Of a stretch of 46,163 nt of DNA, positions 1-8,002 are shown piece by piece. Position 1 is the first letter of the stretch; every line of letters starts with the position of its first letter. The notes beneath the pieces are model-generated. The model saw only the letters and a program-made list of their open reading frames with translations, was not told the origin of the DNA and searched no databases. The translations under genes and the position numbers were made by a program. This DNA comes from SKLM01 sp041687115 (GTDB taxonomy: Bacteria > Chloroflexota > Anaerolineae > B4-G1), in the NCBI GenBank assembly GCA_041687115.1, contig JAWLCP010000011.1:1-46163 (forward strand). Direction: 5' to 3'.

Positions 1-2424
1 GCGCGGGTCCGACACGTCGAAGACGACGAGCCGGTTGTTGTCCCGGCTGGTGACGTAGGCATAGTTGTCGACCACGAAGACGTCACTGGTCCCCTGGAGG
101 TAGGTGGTGATAAAGCTCGTCGCCGCCATCTCGGCCGGCGCGTCGGTCACGTCAAAGGTGGTCAGCCCACCGCTCGGTCCAGCGTCCCCCTCACCGCCCG
201 CAGAGGCCACGTACGCATACTTGCCGGAGACATGCACTGCCTGTGGTCGACCGAGGTTTTCGGTCGTGTCGCCCACGTGCGAAATGTCGGAGGGGTCCGA
301 CACATCCAGGATGGTCAGCATATGGCTGTTCTGAGAGGCGAGGTAGGCACGGTTGCCCACAACCTGCAGGTCTACGGGTCCCCGGAGCTGGAAGGTAGTA
401 TAGTCGATCAGCGTGTCGTTTTGTGGATCCGTGACGTTCCAGATCGACAGCGTGTTGGTGGCGTAGCTGGCGGCATAGAGGAGATCGCCAATGGCGTAGA
501 GCGCGCGCGGCGCCTGTATCATCTTGCCATCGCCCATGATGGCACCGACGCTGATCACGGCGCTGCTCTGGATTGCGGCGCTGCCCTCGACGCTGAGCAG
601 GTGGGAAGGGTGGTTGGTGCCGATGCCAACGCCGCCGGAGGCGTTGATCAGGAACTGGTCGGGGCCGGTCGAGGAAAAGGGGGTGGCGGAGGAATCGGAC
701 CAGACGAAGGTGCCAGCGTGCTCGGCGCGTGCCTGTTGACCGGCGGCCATGCTGTAGTTGCCGCCCACATAGTTCTGCGCGCCGCCGGGGATGGTGCCGT
801 ACGTTGCCGTCACGACGTTGCTCGCGCCCCCTCCGACCGCGGCAAAGCCCGCGGTGGCAGAGTTGTAGGCCCCGCCGCTGATGGTGGCGTAGCTGCTGCT
901 GGCGCTGTTGTTCCTGCCCCCGCCCAGCGTGGCGTACTGACCTGCAGCCGTGTTGCTCGAGCCCCCGGCAACCGTGGCATAGGGGTTGGCGGCAAGGTTG
1001 TTCACTCCGCCACCGGCGGTGGCAGCATAGCCCGTGGCGGTGTTGGTGCTGCCGCCGCCGACGGCAGCATACTCCGCCGCCGCTCGGTTGTCCGCACCAC
1101 CCGCAATGGTGGTGAAGCGTTGATTATCGGACAGCCCATCGTCGATACCGGCGACATTTGCCCCGCCGCCGCCCACTGTGCCGTATTCGTCGTACACCCG
1201 GTTGTTGCTGGTGGTCGGGTTGCCGAGGTCTGCCGGCCCGCCTCCAGCGATGGTGCCGTAGCTCGCATCGACGGTATTGTAGAGCCCGCCGGCGACGGTC
1301 CCGAAGGCCCCGCTCACGACGTTCATCGCGCCACCACCGATAATGCCGAACGCGGCGGTCACCTCATTGGCCTCGCCCCCGCCGACGGTGGCGTGGTCTG
1401 CCCGCGCCGTGTTTGAGTCCCCACCTCCGACGGCGGAGGACGCACCGAGCGCGGTGTTGCTCTGTCCGCCCCCAACCGTGGCGCGGGAGCCGTCCGCGCT
1501 GTTCCCTTCACCTCCACCAATAGAAGCAGCATAGCCGCTGCTGACGTTTCCGGCTCCACCGCCGATGGTCCCGAAATCGGCGGACACGTGGTTCGTCGCC
1601 AGGTCACGCCCGCCACCGGCCACCGTCGCGCCGACCACCCCGGCGCCTGACCCGTTCCCGCCGTAGCCACCCAGGATGTTCGGGCTGGTGACCCTCGGCT
1701 CCAGCCGCAGCGCGCGGTTGCCGTTCACGTGGAGCTCCAGGGGCTGGTCATCGATGGTGCCCAGGAAGTTGGTCCCGGCGACCGTGCCCGCGTTCCCCGT
1801 GACCGACCAGCCGCCGTCCGCTCCCACCTGGTCCACAGTACACACCCAGGCGGAGCCGTTCCACCGGGCGATCTCCCCGCTGTCGCAGTCAAGGCTCCCC
1901 AGTGCGTCGTCGTCGACGTCATCGGCGAAGCCGGGGGGAAGCTCGGCGATGCCACCCCACGAGGTGTTGACGGCGTAACTGGCGTAGGGGGCCGGCGTGA
2001 GGGGCTGGCGCGGGCTCAGCGGGACGTAGTCCCCCGCGTCGCCCGCCGGCCGCACGGCGACGTCGAGCCACAGCGCGGTGCCGTCGAAAACGGCCCCGAA
2101 GTCGAGCACGACGGTGAACTGGCCCTCGCTGACGGAGATCGACTCGTAGATCGGGGACCCCACCGGGCTATAGTCCTCGCTACTATCGTGAAGGGCGAAG
2201 ACGAACTCATACTCACCCTTCGCCGACGCGGAGCCGTCGGTCAGGATGCCCTGGTAAGTAAAGGCCGTACCAACGGCCGCCGTACCGACGGCGACGGCCC
2301 TCTCAGCTTCGACCAGGGCGCGCTGCCCGGCCGAGGCCGCAGGGCCGCCTCCGAGGGCCAGCCCGAGACCGAGCAAGATAACGACGCGGAGGGCCATTAG
2401 AGCGTGACGACGTGTCTTCTTCAT
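1..2424 (-). CDS. Exported YadA-head-like repeat protein with propeller-type tail (3' end outside window)
   Basis: Translating inward from the ATG at 2424 gives 808 codons with no stop before the window edge, so the C-terminus is missing. The N-terminus (MKKTRRHALMALRVVILLGL...) is a typical Sec signal peptide of about 32 residues. Residues about 54-175 form a beta-rich domain starting FTYQGILTDG, a motif I associate with exported bacterial proteins. Residues about 264-568 hold roughly 18 copies of a degenerate unit of mostly 16 residues with core TVGGGxSNTAxGxYA, resembling YadA/Hep_Hag head repeats. A conserved-looking hinge (AGTFVWSDSS, then FLINASGGVGIGTN) follows. From about residue 640 there are four LVIVD-like blades, for example AYLASQNSHMLTILDVSDP. 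A surface adhesin or structural protein is inferred. No trimeric autotransporter membrane anchor is visible in the part present. Confidence 0.85.
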   Translation of the reverse strand, partial: MKKTRRHALMALRVVILLGLGLALGGGPAASAGQRALVEAERAVAVGTAAVGTAFTYQGILTDGSASAKGEYEFVFALHDSSEDYSPVGSPIYESISVSEGQFTVVLDFGAVFDGTALWLDVAVRPAGDAGDYVPLSPRQPLTPAPYASYAVNTSWGGIAELPPGFADDVDDDALGSLDCDSGEIARWNGSAWVCTVDQVGADGGWSVTGNAGTVAGTNFLGTIDDQPLELHVNGNRALRLEPRVTSPNILGGYGGNGSGAGVVGATVAGGGRDLATNHVSADFGTIGGGAGNVSSGYAASIGGGEGNSADGSRATVGGGQSNTALGASSAVGGGDSNTARADHATVGGGEANEVTAAFGIIGGGAMNVVSGAFGTVAGGLYNTVDASYGTIAGGGPADLGNPTTSNNRVYDEYGTVGGGGANVAGIDDGLSDNQRFTTIAGGADNRAAAEYAAVGGGSTNTATGYAATAGGGVNNLAANPYATVAGGSSNTAAGQYATLGGGRNNSASSSYATISGGAYNSATAGFAAVGGGASNVVTATYGTIPGGAQNYVGGNYSMAAGQQARAEHAGTFVWSDSSATPFSSTGPDQFLINASGGVGIGTNHPSHLLSVEGSAAIQSSAVISVGAIMGDGKMIQAPRALYAIGDLLYAASYATNTLSIWNVTDPQNDTLIDYTTFQLRGPVDLQVVGNRAYLASQNSHMLTILDVSDPSDISHVGDTTENLGRPQAVHVSGKYAYVASAGGEGDAGPSGGLTTFDVTDAPAEMAATSFITTYLQGTSDVFVVDNYAYVTSRDNNRLVVFDVSDPR

Positions 2425-2741
2425 CGTGTTCCATCCTTTCTGGACCGGCGAAGCCGCGGTATGCAAAGATCTCCGCTCCACGCCGCGTAGACTCATCGGT
2501 GCGGAGAAGAAGGCCGACTGGTATAGAAAGCACCTGGGACGCAGCCGGGTCCCTGCTAGGCCAAGACCTGGTCGGTGGGGTCCCGGATGTGTCTCAGGCG
2601 ATCGTCCGGCAAACCGGAAACGGTGCGGTTACAGGTGTGGCGGAGTCCACACAGATAGAGAAGACGGCGGGTACGAGGCTGCGTCGGCGTGATCCAGAAC
2701 CGGAGCATCGAGGCCCTGGGGCTCACGCTCGACGAATCGCC

Positions 2742-2770
2742 AGTATAGTACGCTTGCCAGCGTGTGTCAA
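2742..2770 (-). promoter_or_regulatory. Consensus sigma-70 type promoter for the repeat-protein gene
   Basis: On the minus strand, TTGACA (2770-2765) and TATACT (2747-2742) are separated by 17 bp. The predicted start near 2735 leaves a leader of about 310 nt before the ATG at 2424. The leader contains a GTGTGG/CCACAC hairpin (2635-2652). I see no convincing gene in 2425-2735; the short open frames there have no ribosome binding site. Confidence 0.7.
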
Positions 2771-2907
2771 CGCACGATCGCCCGCGAGGCAGCGTCCGAC
2801 CGCCTCTCCCGCCAGGCGCGCGGGGCGCCACGAAGCGCTCCCTCAGACGGTCCGGAAACGCTCCGCGCACTGGCGCAGATACCACAGAGAGACTCTAACG
2901 CCAACGA

Positions 2908-2936
2908 CAGACAAATCGGTGGAGATGTGATATGAT
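2908..2936 (+). promoter_or_regulatory. Probable promoter for the C1A protease gene
   Basis: CAGACA (2908-2913) and TATGAT (2931-2936) are spaced 17 bp. Transcription would start near 2943, giving a leader of about 340 nt before the ATG at 3282. The -35 matches consensus at four of six positions and the -10 at five of six. Confidence 0.5.
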
Positions 2937-3052
2937 GTGGTATGCTCCGTCTCAATCGAGCCAGGAGCAGACGGGGCTTCGCCTGAGCGTCTCCCCCTCA
3001 GCGCCACGACTGAGGTTTTCTGAACGTCTGCGGAGGCCATCGGTGTCTATCC

Positions 3053-3109
3053 CGGCACCAGCCTTGCGAAAGCTGGCGAGTCACTGACCAACGGCCCTCG
3101 TGAGTGCCG
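3053..3109 (+). promoter_or_regulatory. Candidate structured 5' leader element (three-way junction)
   Basis: Three helices nest cleanly. P1 pairs CGGCAC (3053-3058) with GTGCCG (3104-3109). P2 pairs CAGC-c-TT (3059-3065) with AAGCTG (3070-3075) under a GCGA tetraloop, with one bulged C. P3 pairs CGAG (3077-3080) with CTCG (3097-3100) around a 16-nt loop. Further hairpins follow (GCCT/AGGC at 3111-3123; CCAAC.../...GTTGG near 3149-3177). The layout is riboswitch-like, but I could not match it to the conserved bases of c-di-GMP-I or any other class I know. The element is an inference from base pairing in a single sequence. Confidence 0.35.
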
Positions 3110-3281
3110 CGCCTCCGACAGGCCTGAGCGGGGAAGGATAACGGACAGCCAACGCCTTGCTGAAGTCAGCGTGTTGGTGTGGCGCTCTGTGCAACAAGGG
3201 TGCTGAGGCTGTCGACGTCGGTGTGGGCGGGTTCTTTCGGCAGCTCGAAGGTCTCACGATCAACTAAGCTGGGGGTGGTTC

Positions 3282-5807
3282 ATGCGTTCCAGGAAGAGTC
3301 AAACGACTGCTCGATTCAAAATGGCGGTCGCCCTGCCTGTCGCTCTTGCGGTGCTGGTTCCAATCGTCTTTCTGCACTTGGGCTCCGCACCGTCGGAGGG
3401 GCGTCAGAACAGCGCTCACACCGTGAGCATCGCACCAGCCGGACCGACGCCGGTTGCGGGCGAGGCGATCCCCACCCCCTTGAAACCCGTCGGTGTGCCC
3501 GGAGAAGCTCCCTCAGCATCGGCGACGGCAGACACGGTCACGTCCTTCTCTGGGCAACAGGTCTTGGATCCACCTTCCCACGGCAAGGGCTTCGTCCCGC
3601 CACCGATGGACCTCTCACACCTGACTGCGCAACGGCGTCCGGGCCTGCACGCAGCCGAATCGCTGCCGTCCAGCTTCGACTGGCGAGACAAGGATGGGGC
3701 AGACTACGTCACGTCGGTAAAGGATCAGCGCTCGTGCGGTGCCTGTTACGCGTTCGCTGCCTTGGGAGATCTGGAGTCGAAGCTTTTGATTGAAGGCGCC
3801 GGGTCTTACGACCTGTCAGAGAACAACGCCAAGGAGTGCAATTGGTACGAGACCAGCTGTGCGGGGGGTGATTATCGAACCGTGGTCGACCTGTTCTCCA
3901 AGCAGGGGACCGTACTCGAGAGCTGTGATCCGTACGTGGCTGGCGACGTCCCCTGCACTGCCGGTTGCGCCTATCAGCAGACCGTACTTGACTGGCGCAT
4001 CATCTCCGGCGATGACGTTCCCGATTCAGAGACGCTCAAGCGTTATGTCTACACCTACGGGCCTGTCTACGTCTCGATGTACGCTGGCAACGGGGACGCG
4101 TGGGACAGCGAGTTCGGCTCGTACGACGGCACCTACACCCTCCACTACTCGGGCGCCGAGAACCCTAACCATGCCGTCCTGATCGTGGGCTGGGACGATA
4201 CCCTTGTGTACGATGGGGGCAGCGGCGGATGGATCGTCAAGAACAGCTGGGGCATCAGTTGGGGGGACGATGGCTACTTCCGGATCGCCTACGGGTCTGC
4301 CAGCATGGGGAAATGGGCCTCGTTTGTGGAGGATTGGCAGCCCTACGACGAGCACGGCGAGCTGTGGTACTACGACGAGGGTGGATGGTCGACGAGCGTG
4401 GGAACCGGGAGCGCTGCAACGGCCTGGGGCTTGGCGACATTCACGCCGGATCAACACACGAGCGCCGTCCGCGTCGAGCTTTGGACCACGGATGCCACGA
4501 CGGACGTCGACGTATACCTCTACGACGACTTCGACGGGAGCACGCTGTCGGGCCTCCTGGGGCAGAGCGTGAACCACAGCTTTGACGAGGCCGGCTACCA
4601 TTCCATTCTGCTTGACGAGCCCGTGGCCCTCAACACAGACGACGACGTGGCTGCAGTAGTCAAGGTCACCAATGCAACGTATGTCTACCCCATCGCTGCC
4701 GACCGCAGTGGCGCGTACGAGCTCGGCCGCACGTACTTCAGCTCTTCGGGCGGTTCCTGGATCGATCTGGGAGCAGAGTTGCAGGTCGACGCCGCCATTC
4801 GGCTGCGCACCAAGACGATAGATGCGCCCATGATGGCAGACTTCTCTGCCGAACCGACCTCTGGGCCAGCGCCCCTCCACGTTCAGTTCACGAACAACTC
4901 CACGGGAGACTACGACACCTGCACCTGGGAGTTCGGCGACGGCGAGACGAACAACGATTGCACCGACCCAACCCATGAGTACACGCAGCCGGGGACCTAC
5001 ACACCCACCTTGACCGTGAGCGGTCCTGAGGGCAGCGACACCCTCACCCGGACCGACTACGTCGTCGTGTACGAGGGTGTTGTGGCTGATTTCTCCGCCA
5101 GTCCCACCTCCGGGGTGGCGCCGCTCACCGTGGACTTCACGAACCTGTCCGCGGGTGATTATGACACCTGCAGTTGGGACTTTGGGGACGGCGTCACAAG
5201 CACTCTGGAGAGCCCAACGCATGTCTATGCCGCCGTCGGAGCCTATACTGTGACGCTCTCGGTTGATGGGCCGGGAGGATCGGACACTGAGGTCAAGCCA
5301 ACCTGTGTCATCGTCCAGCCGTCGCAGCAGTACACGCTGGACGTCACCATCGTGGGTGATGGCGTGGTGACGAAGGAGCCCGACCAGGCCACCTACCAGT
5401 ATGGGGACGTAGTCACGCTGACAGCGACCTCTGATCTGGGCTGGACGTTTAAAGGCTGGAGCGGGAGCGTGCAGAGCACCGACAACCCGCTGACCCTGGT
5501 GATCCAGCACGACACGGACCTCACGGCCACCTTCACTGAGCTTCCGCCAAAGGTCTACGGCCTGGCCGTGGACACGGTCGGAAACGGCACGGTGGCCCTC
5601 GACCCGGCGGGTGGTGTCTATGACGACGGGACAGTCGTAGAACTGACGGCCGAGGCTGACCCAGGCTGGCGATTCAGCGGCTGGTCTGGCCATCTGAGCG
5701 GGGATGCGAACCCGGCCAGCATCACCATGGATGAGCACAAGAGCGTCACCGCTGCCTTTGTGGAGGCGATCAGGATCTACCTACCACTCGTAGTCGCAAA
5801 TCACTGA
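3282..5807 (+). CDS. Exported C1A papain-like protease with PKD and InlB-like repeats
   Basis: An 841-aa exported protein. Residues 1-32 are a signal/anchor sequence, followed by a Pro-rich propeptide-like segment to about 125. The peptidase domain (about 128-350) has Gln149, nucleophile Cys155 in SCGACYAF (Tyr replaces the usual Trp after the Cys), His297 in NHAV and Asn321 in NSWG, so the full catalytic set is present. Residues about 360-510 fit the lectin-like domain that follows bacterial C1A peptidases. Two PKD domains (about 517-597 and 600-678, each with a WxFGDG core) and two InlB-type repeats (about 684-752 and 757-827, with GWSG) come next. The last residues, IYLPLVVANH, match the short C-terminal YLPLV motif I associate with exported Chloroflexota proteins. 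Extracellular proteolysis is inferred; the substrate is unknown. Confidence 0.92.
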   Translation: MRSRKSQTTARFKMAVALPVALAVLVPIVFLHLGSAPSEGRQNSAHTVSIAPAGPTPVAGEAIPTPLKPVGVPGEAPSASATADTVTSFSGQQVLDPPSHGKGFVPPPMDLSHLTAQRRPGLHAAESLPSSFDWRDKDGADYVTSVKDQRSCGACYAFAALGDLESKLLIEGAGSYDLSENNAKECNWYETSCAGGDYRTVVDLFSKQGTVLESCDPYVAGDVPCTAGCAYQQTVLDWRIISGDDVPDSETLKRYVYTYGPVYVSMYAGNGDAWDSEFGSYDGTYTLHYSGAENPNHAVLIVGWDDTLVYDGGSGGWIVKNSWGISWGDDGYFRIAYGSASMGKWASFVEDWQPYDEHGELWYYDEGGWSTSVGTGSAATAWGLATFTPDQHTSAVRVELWTTDATTDVDVYLYDDFDGSTLSGLLGQSVNHSFDEAGYHSILLDEPVALNTDDDVAAVVKVTNATYVYPIAADRSGAYELGRTYFSSSGGSWIDLGAELQVDAAIRLRTKTIDAPMMADFSAEPTSGPAPLHVQFTNNSTGDYDTCTWEFGDGETNNDCTDPTHEYTQPGTYTPTLTVSGPEGSDTLTRTDYVVVYEGVVADFSASPTSGVAPLTVDFTNLSAGDYDTCSWDFGDGVTSTLESPTHVYAAVGAYTVTLSVDGPGGSDTEVKPTCVIVQPSQQYTLDVTIVGDGVVTKEPDQATYQYGDVVTLTATSDLGWTFKGWSGSVQSTDNPLTLVIQHDTDLTATFTELPPKVYGLAVDTVGNGTVALDPAGGVYDDGTVVELTAEADPGWRFSGWSGHLSGDANPASITMDEHKSVTAAFVEAIRIYLPLVVANH

Positions 5808-5834
5808 TCATCCTGGCCTTGGGGGGGTCTGCGC

Positions 5835-5870
5835 CTCCGCTAGCCTTCAGCGAAGATGGCGCTAGAGGAG
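5835..5870. other. Inverted repeat downstream of the protease gene
   Basis: CTCCGCTAGC (5835-5844) pairs with GCTAGAGGAG (5861-5870) with one bulge in each arm, about 30 bp after the protease stop. No T-tract follows, so intrinsic termination is uncertain. The remainder of 5808-6042 shows no gene or site that I can support. Confidence 0.35.
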
Positions 5871-6042
5871 CAGGCCACCCTCACCCTGACTCAGAACGAT
5901 CGCGGCCTGCTCCCCGTCTCTCCCTTTGGTCACTGGCGACAAGAGAACCACGGGCTGGTCGACGCTGCATCTCTCCCGCCACGGCATGGGAGCGCGGGGA
6001 AGCGCCGCATCCGACACGCATACCCCGTCCCTACGCCCCCCG

Positions 6043-6091
6043 ATATCCCAAATCTCACCCCGATATCCCAAACCATATCCCAAATATCCCC
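6043..6091 (+). repeat. Four ATATCCC direct repeats abutting a promoter
   Basis: ATATCCCA begins at 6043, 6063 and 6075, and ATATCCCC at 6084. Start-to-start distances are 20, 12 and 9 bp. The last copy ends 2 bp before the -35 hexamer at 6094. The same-orientation array just upstream of a consensus promoter looks like a multi-site operator, most simply for an activator. The protein that would bind is unknown. Confidence 0.6.
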
Positions 6092-6093
6092 TA

Positions 6094-6122
6094 TTGACAC
6101 CTTCCCCCACAGGCAGTATAAT
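6094..6122 (+). promoter_or_regulatory. Perfect consensus promoter TTGACA-17-TATAAT
   Basis: TTGACA lies at 6094-6099 and TATAAT at 6117-6122 with a 17-bp spacer, an exact sigma-70 consensus. The next supported gene begins at 6513, so the transcript would carry a leader of about 385 nt. Confidence 0.75.
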
Positions 6123-6512
6123 GATCATCGAAAGGCAGCGCACCGCGCTGCCCATCGCCTGCCCGTGACCAGCGAGGAGCCGCCATGCACCAGCCACCGC
6201 CGCACCATCACCAGGGACCAACGCCCTGCCCCGGGGCCAACCCACTCCGCGGCTCCGCCCTCGCGTCGCCCTCTGCCCATCTCAACGCAGCCCCGTCGCC
6301 CCAGCGTGACGGGAACGTTTGTTTCCCAAAAAAAATGTTGTCGCGGCGCGAGGATTCAATAGGGCCCACGCCCCACTTTTCCTCGGAATCGCGCCATTTT
6401 CAGGGCTGGCGTCACCAAAGAGCCCCTTTTCAGCACTGCCTTCCCCCACCGACCCTCCTCCGTCGATGGGGGCGACACGAAACAAACGCGACCCTACCAG
6501 AAGGGGGGATAG
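6123..6512 (+). other. Long C-rich leader with no supported gene
   Basis: This stretch is strongly C-rich on the plus strand. A frame from an ATG at 6185, preceded by GAGGAG, could encode 111 residues and would overlap the next gene by 8 nt. Its Pro/His-rich, low-complexity product resembles no protein, so I do not call it. GGGAACGTTTGTTTCCC at 6311-6327 is a near-palindrome with one mismatch to a GAACN4GTTC LexA box. Confidence 0.4.
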
Positions 6513-7844
6513 ATGGGTGAGCGAACCGCCCGAGAGGGCGCGCGGGACGAGGTAGCCAGGATCATCAAGACCGCCCACACCCTCGGGATCGAGGTGGACG
6601 AGGTCGATGTCACCCAGTGGCTCACGTCCATGGCCGCGTCCGATGCCATGCGCTGGGAGGTCGACGAGGAATCCGGTATCTACGGGCACCAGATCACCCT
6701 CCTCGACTTCGACAAGGCGACCCTCGAACGCTATCGCCGCATCGCCGACGTCGTCGAGCTGCCCGATCGGCCGAACGTCGAGACCGCCATCAGCATAGCC
6801 GGCAGCGCCGCCCAGGGCGTCATCCAGCGCTACCCGGGGGATTGCGATTACTTCGAGCGCGTCAACATCCGCGCAGCGACGCAGGAGGAGGCCTGTCAGA
6901 TCCTCGCCGATGTCATACGCCAGAAAGCGCTCGATACCCTCGAGGGACCGGACTACGCGCTGATCGAGGTCAAGTTTGGCACCTGGAAGACCGACGTGAT
7001 CAAGGACGGCGAGCGTCTCTCCGCCGGCTCGCCCATCTCCTGGGATGCCGACGAGATCAGGGAGGGCACCATGCCGGTGTTCCGCGCGTCCGGCGAGCCC
7101 TGGGACGTCGATTGGTCGTACGGCTGTCTGGACCCCGGCTGGTGCAAGATGGATTGGGTCATCGCCGAGCCCGAGCGAGGGCGCGTGGTGAACGCCAGCA
7201 ACATGCTCGACGTCACCTGGGAGACCCCGGAGGAGGACATCGTCCCACTGGATGGCTTCCTCGATCCCTACTTCCAGGAGGTGTACCTGGAGGCGGAATC
7301 GCTGCCCCTCTTCACCAAGCTGACGCAGCACGTCTCGCCTCAAGCGCTGGACGAGTACGTGCAGCAGATCACCGGTGAGGTCCTCAAGTATACCCACGAT
7401 CCCGCCAACTACGGTAAGGCTGCCAAGCGACTGTACAACATCTTCCGCTTGACCGGACGACACCACGGGGCCGCCTTGATCCGCGAGTTGTTCGACGAGC
7501 CCGCCGCGCTCCTCTACCAGGTCTCGGCGCTTCTCGACACCCTCGACGACGCCGGCCGCCCGGGCTCACCCCTCGATCGGAAGACCGTCGTCGAGCAGAC
7601 CGACAGGCTGATCCGTGACGTCATCGAGACCGTCGAGGGCCCCATGGAGTCGGAGCTCGTGATGGCGCTCCTCCGCCTGCGCGATGACGTCACCGGCTGG
7701 ATGGCACTCGGCGATGATCGCGGCGCCCTCATCACCGACTCGCAGCGGAAGCTGAAGCATCTGATAAACGAGTTCTTCCAGGAGAAGCTCGTCGGGATTC
7801 CGCAGGCGCAGGAGTTCCTGGAGCAGCTGGCCGGCGAGAGGTAA
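6513..7844 (+). CDS. Unrecognised protein with a possible nucleotidyltransferase motif
   Basis: A 443-aa soluble protein that I cannot assign to a named family. The ATG at 6513 follows a purine-rich GGGGGGAT. Residues 97-112 read GSAAQGVIQRYPGDCD, which fits the polymerase-beta superfamily signature: GS, a spacer, then DxD (G97 S98, D110, D112). Candidates for the third carboxylate are E152 (LIEVKFG) and D214 (CKMDWVIAEP). Residues about 300-345 and 355-440 are helical, as in the helical domains that follow many nucleotidyltransferase cores. A nucleotidyltransferase-like fold is therefore inferred, with no substrate suggested. The upstream promoter carries the ATATCCC array, and a GrpB-family gene, itself of nucleotidyltransferase fold, lies 158 bp downstream. 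Confidence 0.75.
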   Translation: MGERTAREGARDEVARIIKTAHTLGIEVDEVDVTQWLTSMAASDAMRWEVDEESGIYGHQITLLDFDKATLERYRRIADVVELPDRPNVETAISIAGSAAQGVIQRYPGDCDYFERVNIRAATQEEACQILADVIRQKALDTLEGPDYALIEVKFGTWKTDVIKDGERLSAGSPISWDADEIREGTMPVFRASGEPWDVDWSYGCLDPGWCKMDWVIAEPERGRVVNASNMLDVTWETPEEDIVPLDGFLDPYFQEVYLEAESLPLFTKLTQHVSPQALDEYVQQITGEVLKYTHDPANYGKAAKRLYNIFRLTGRHHGAALIRELFDEPAALLYQVSALLDTLDDAGRPGSPLDRKTVVEQTDRLIRDVIETVEGPMESELVMALLRLRDDVTGWMALGDDRGALITDSQRKLKHLINEFFQEKLVGIPQAQEFLEQLAGER

Positions 7845-8002
7845 CCGACGGCGTGCCGATCGCCCCGGCCGGCGGCAACCGCGCCGCGCTCGTTCGCAAG
7901 CGGGGGGCGTGCTCGCCCCATCTTCGGGGGCAGCGGACGCTGCGCAGGGCCCGAAGGCGCCGGCGGACTGCCCAGGCTTCCCGATTGGCGATAGGATAGG
8001 CT

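Noticed and set aside
232..1416. A 394-codon open frame on the plus strand, opposite the repeat protein
   Set aside because: It is the antisense of repetitive Gly/Asn-rich coding sequence; its product is low-complexity Ala/Gly/Val/Arg and the minus-strand frame has a signal peptide and clear domains.
2412..2930. A 172-codon plus-strand frame in the gap between the two exported-protein genes
   Set aside because: It starts inside the repeat-protein gene on the other strand, has no ribosome binding site and covers the minus-strand promoter and leader; the product is Arg/Ser-rich without motifs.
3053..3147. A c-di-GMP-I (GEMM) riboswitch
   Set aside because: The general shape with a GNRA-capped helix is suggestive, but the conserved GGCAAACC and ACGCAAAGC segments are missing.
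4026..5738. A 570-codon minus-strand frame across the protease gene
   Set aside because: It is antisense to a gene with complete catalytic and domain motifs; it has no recognisable motif of its own and reflects codon bias in high-GC DNA.
6311..6327. Near-palindrome GGGAACGTTTGTTTCCC as a second SOS box
   Set aside because: It has one mismatch in the second half-site (GTTT instead of GTTC) and no promoter hexamers flank it as they do at 33440-33468, so LexA control of the downstream gene is not supported.
6185..6520. A 111-codon frame in the leader of the nucleotidyltransferase-like gene
   Set aside because: It has a GAGGAG upstream and overlaps the next start by 8 nt, but the product is Pro/His-rich low complexity without coding-like third-position bias.
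6282..7466. A 394-codon minus-strand frame opposite the nucleotidyltransferase-like gene
   Set aside because: No ribosome binding site or family motif; the plus-strand frame has a promoter and plausible fold. Because neither strand is a known family, I weighed both before rejecting this one.
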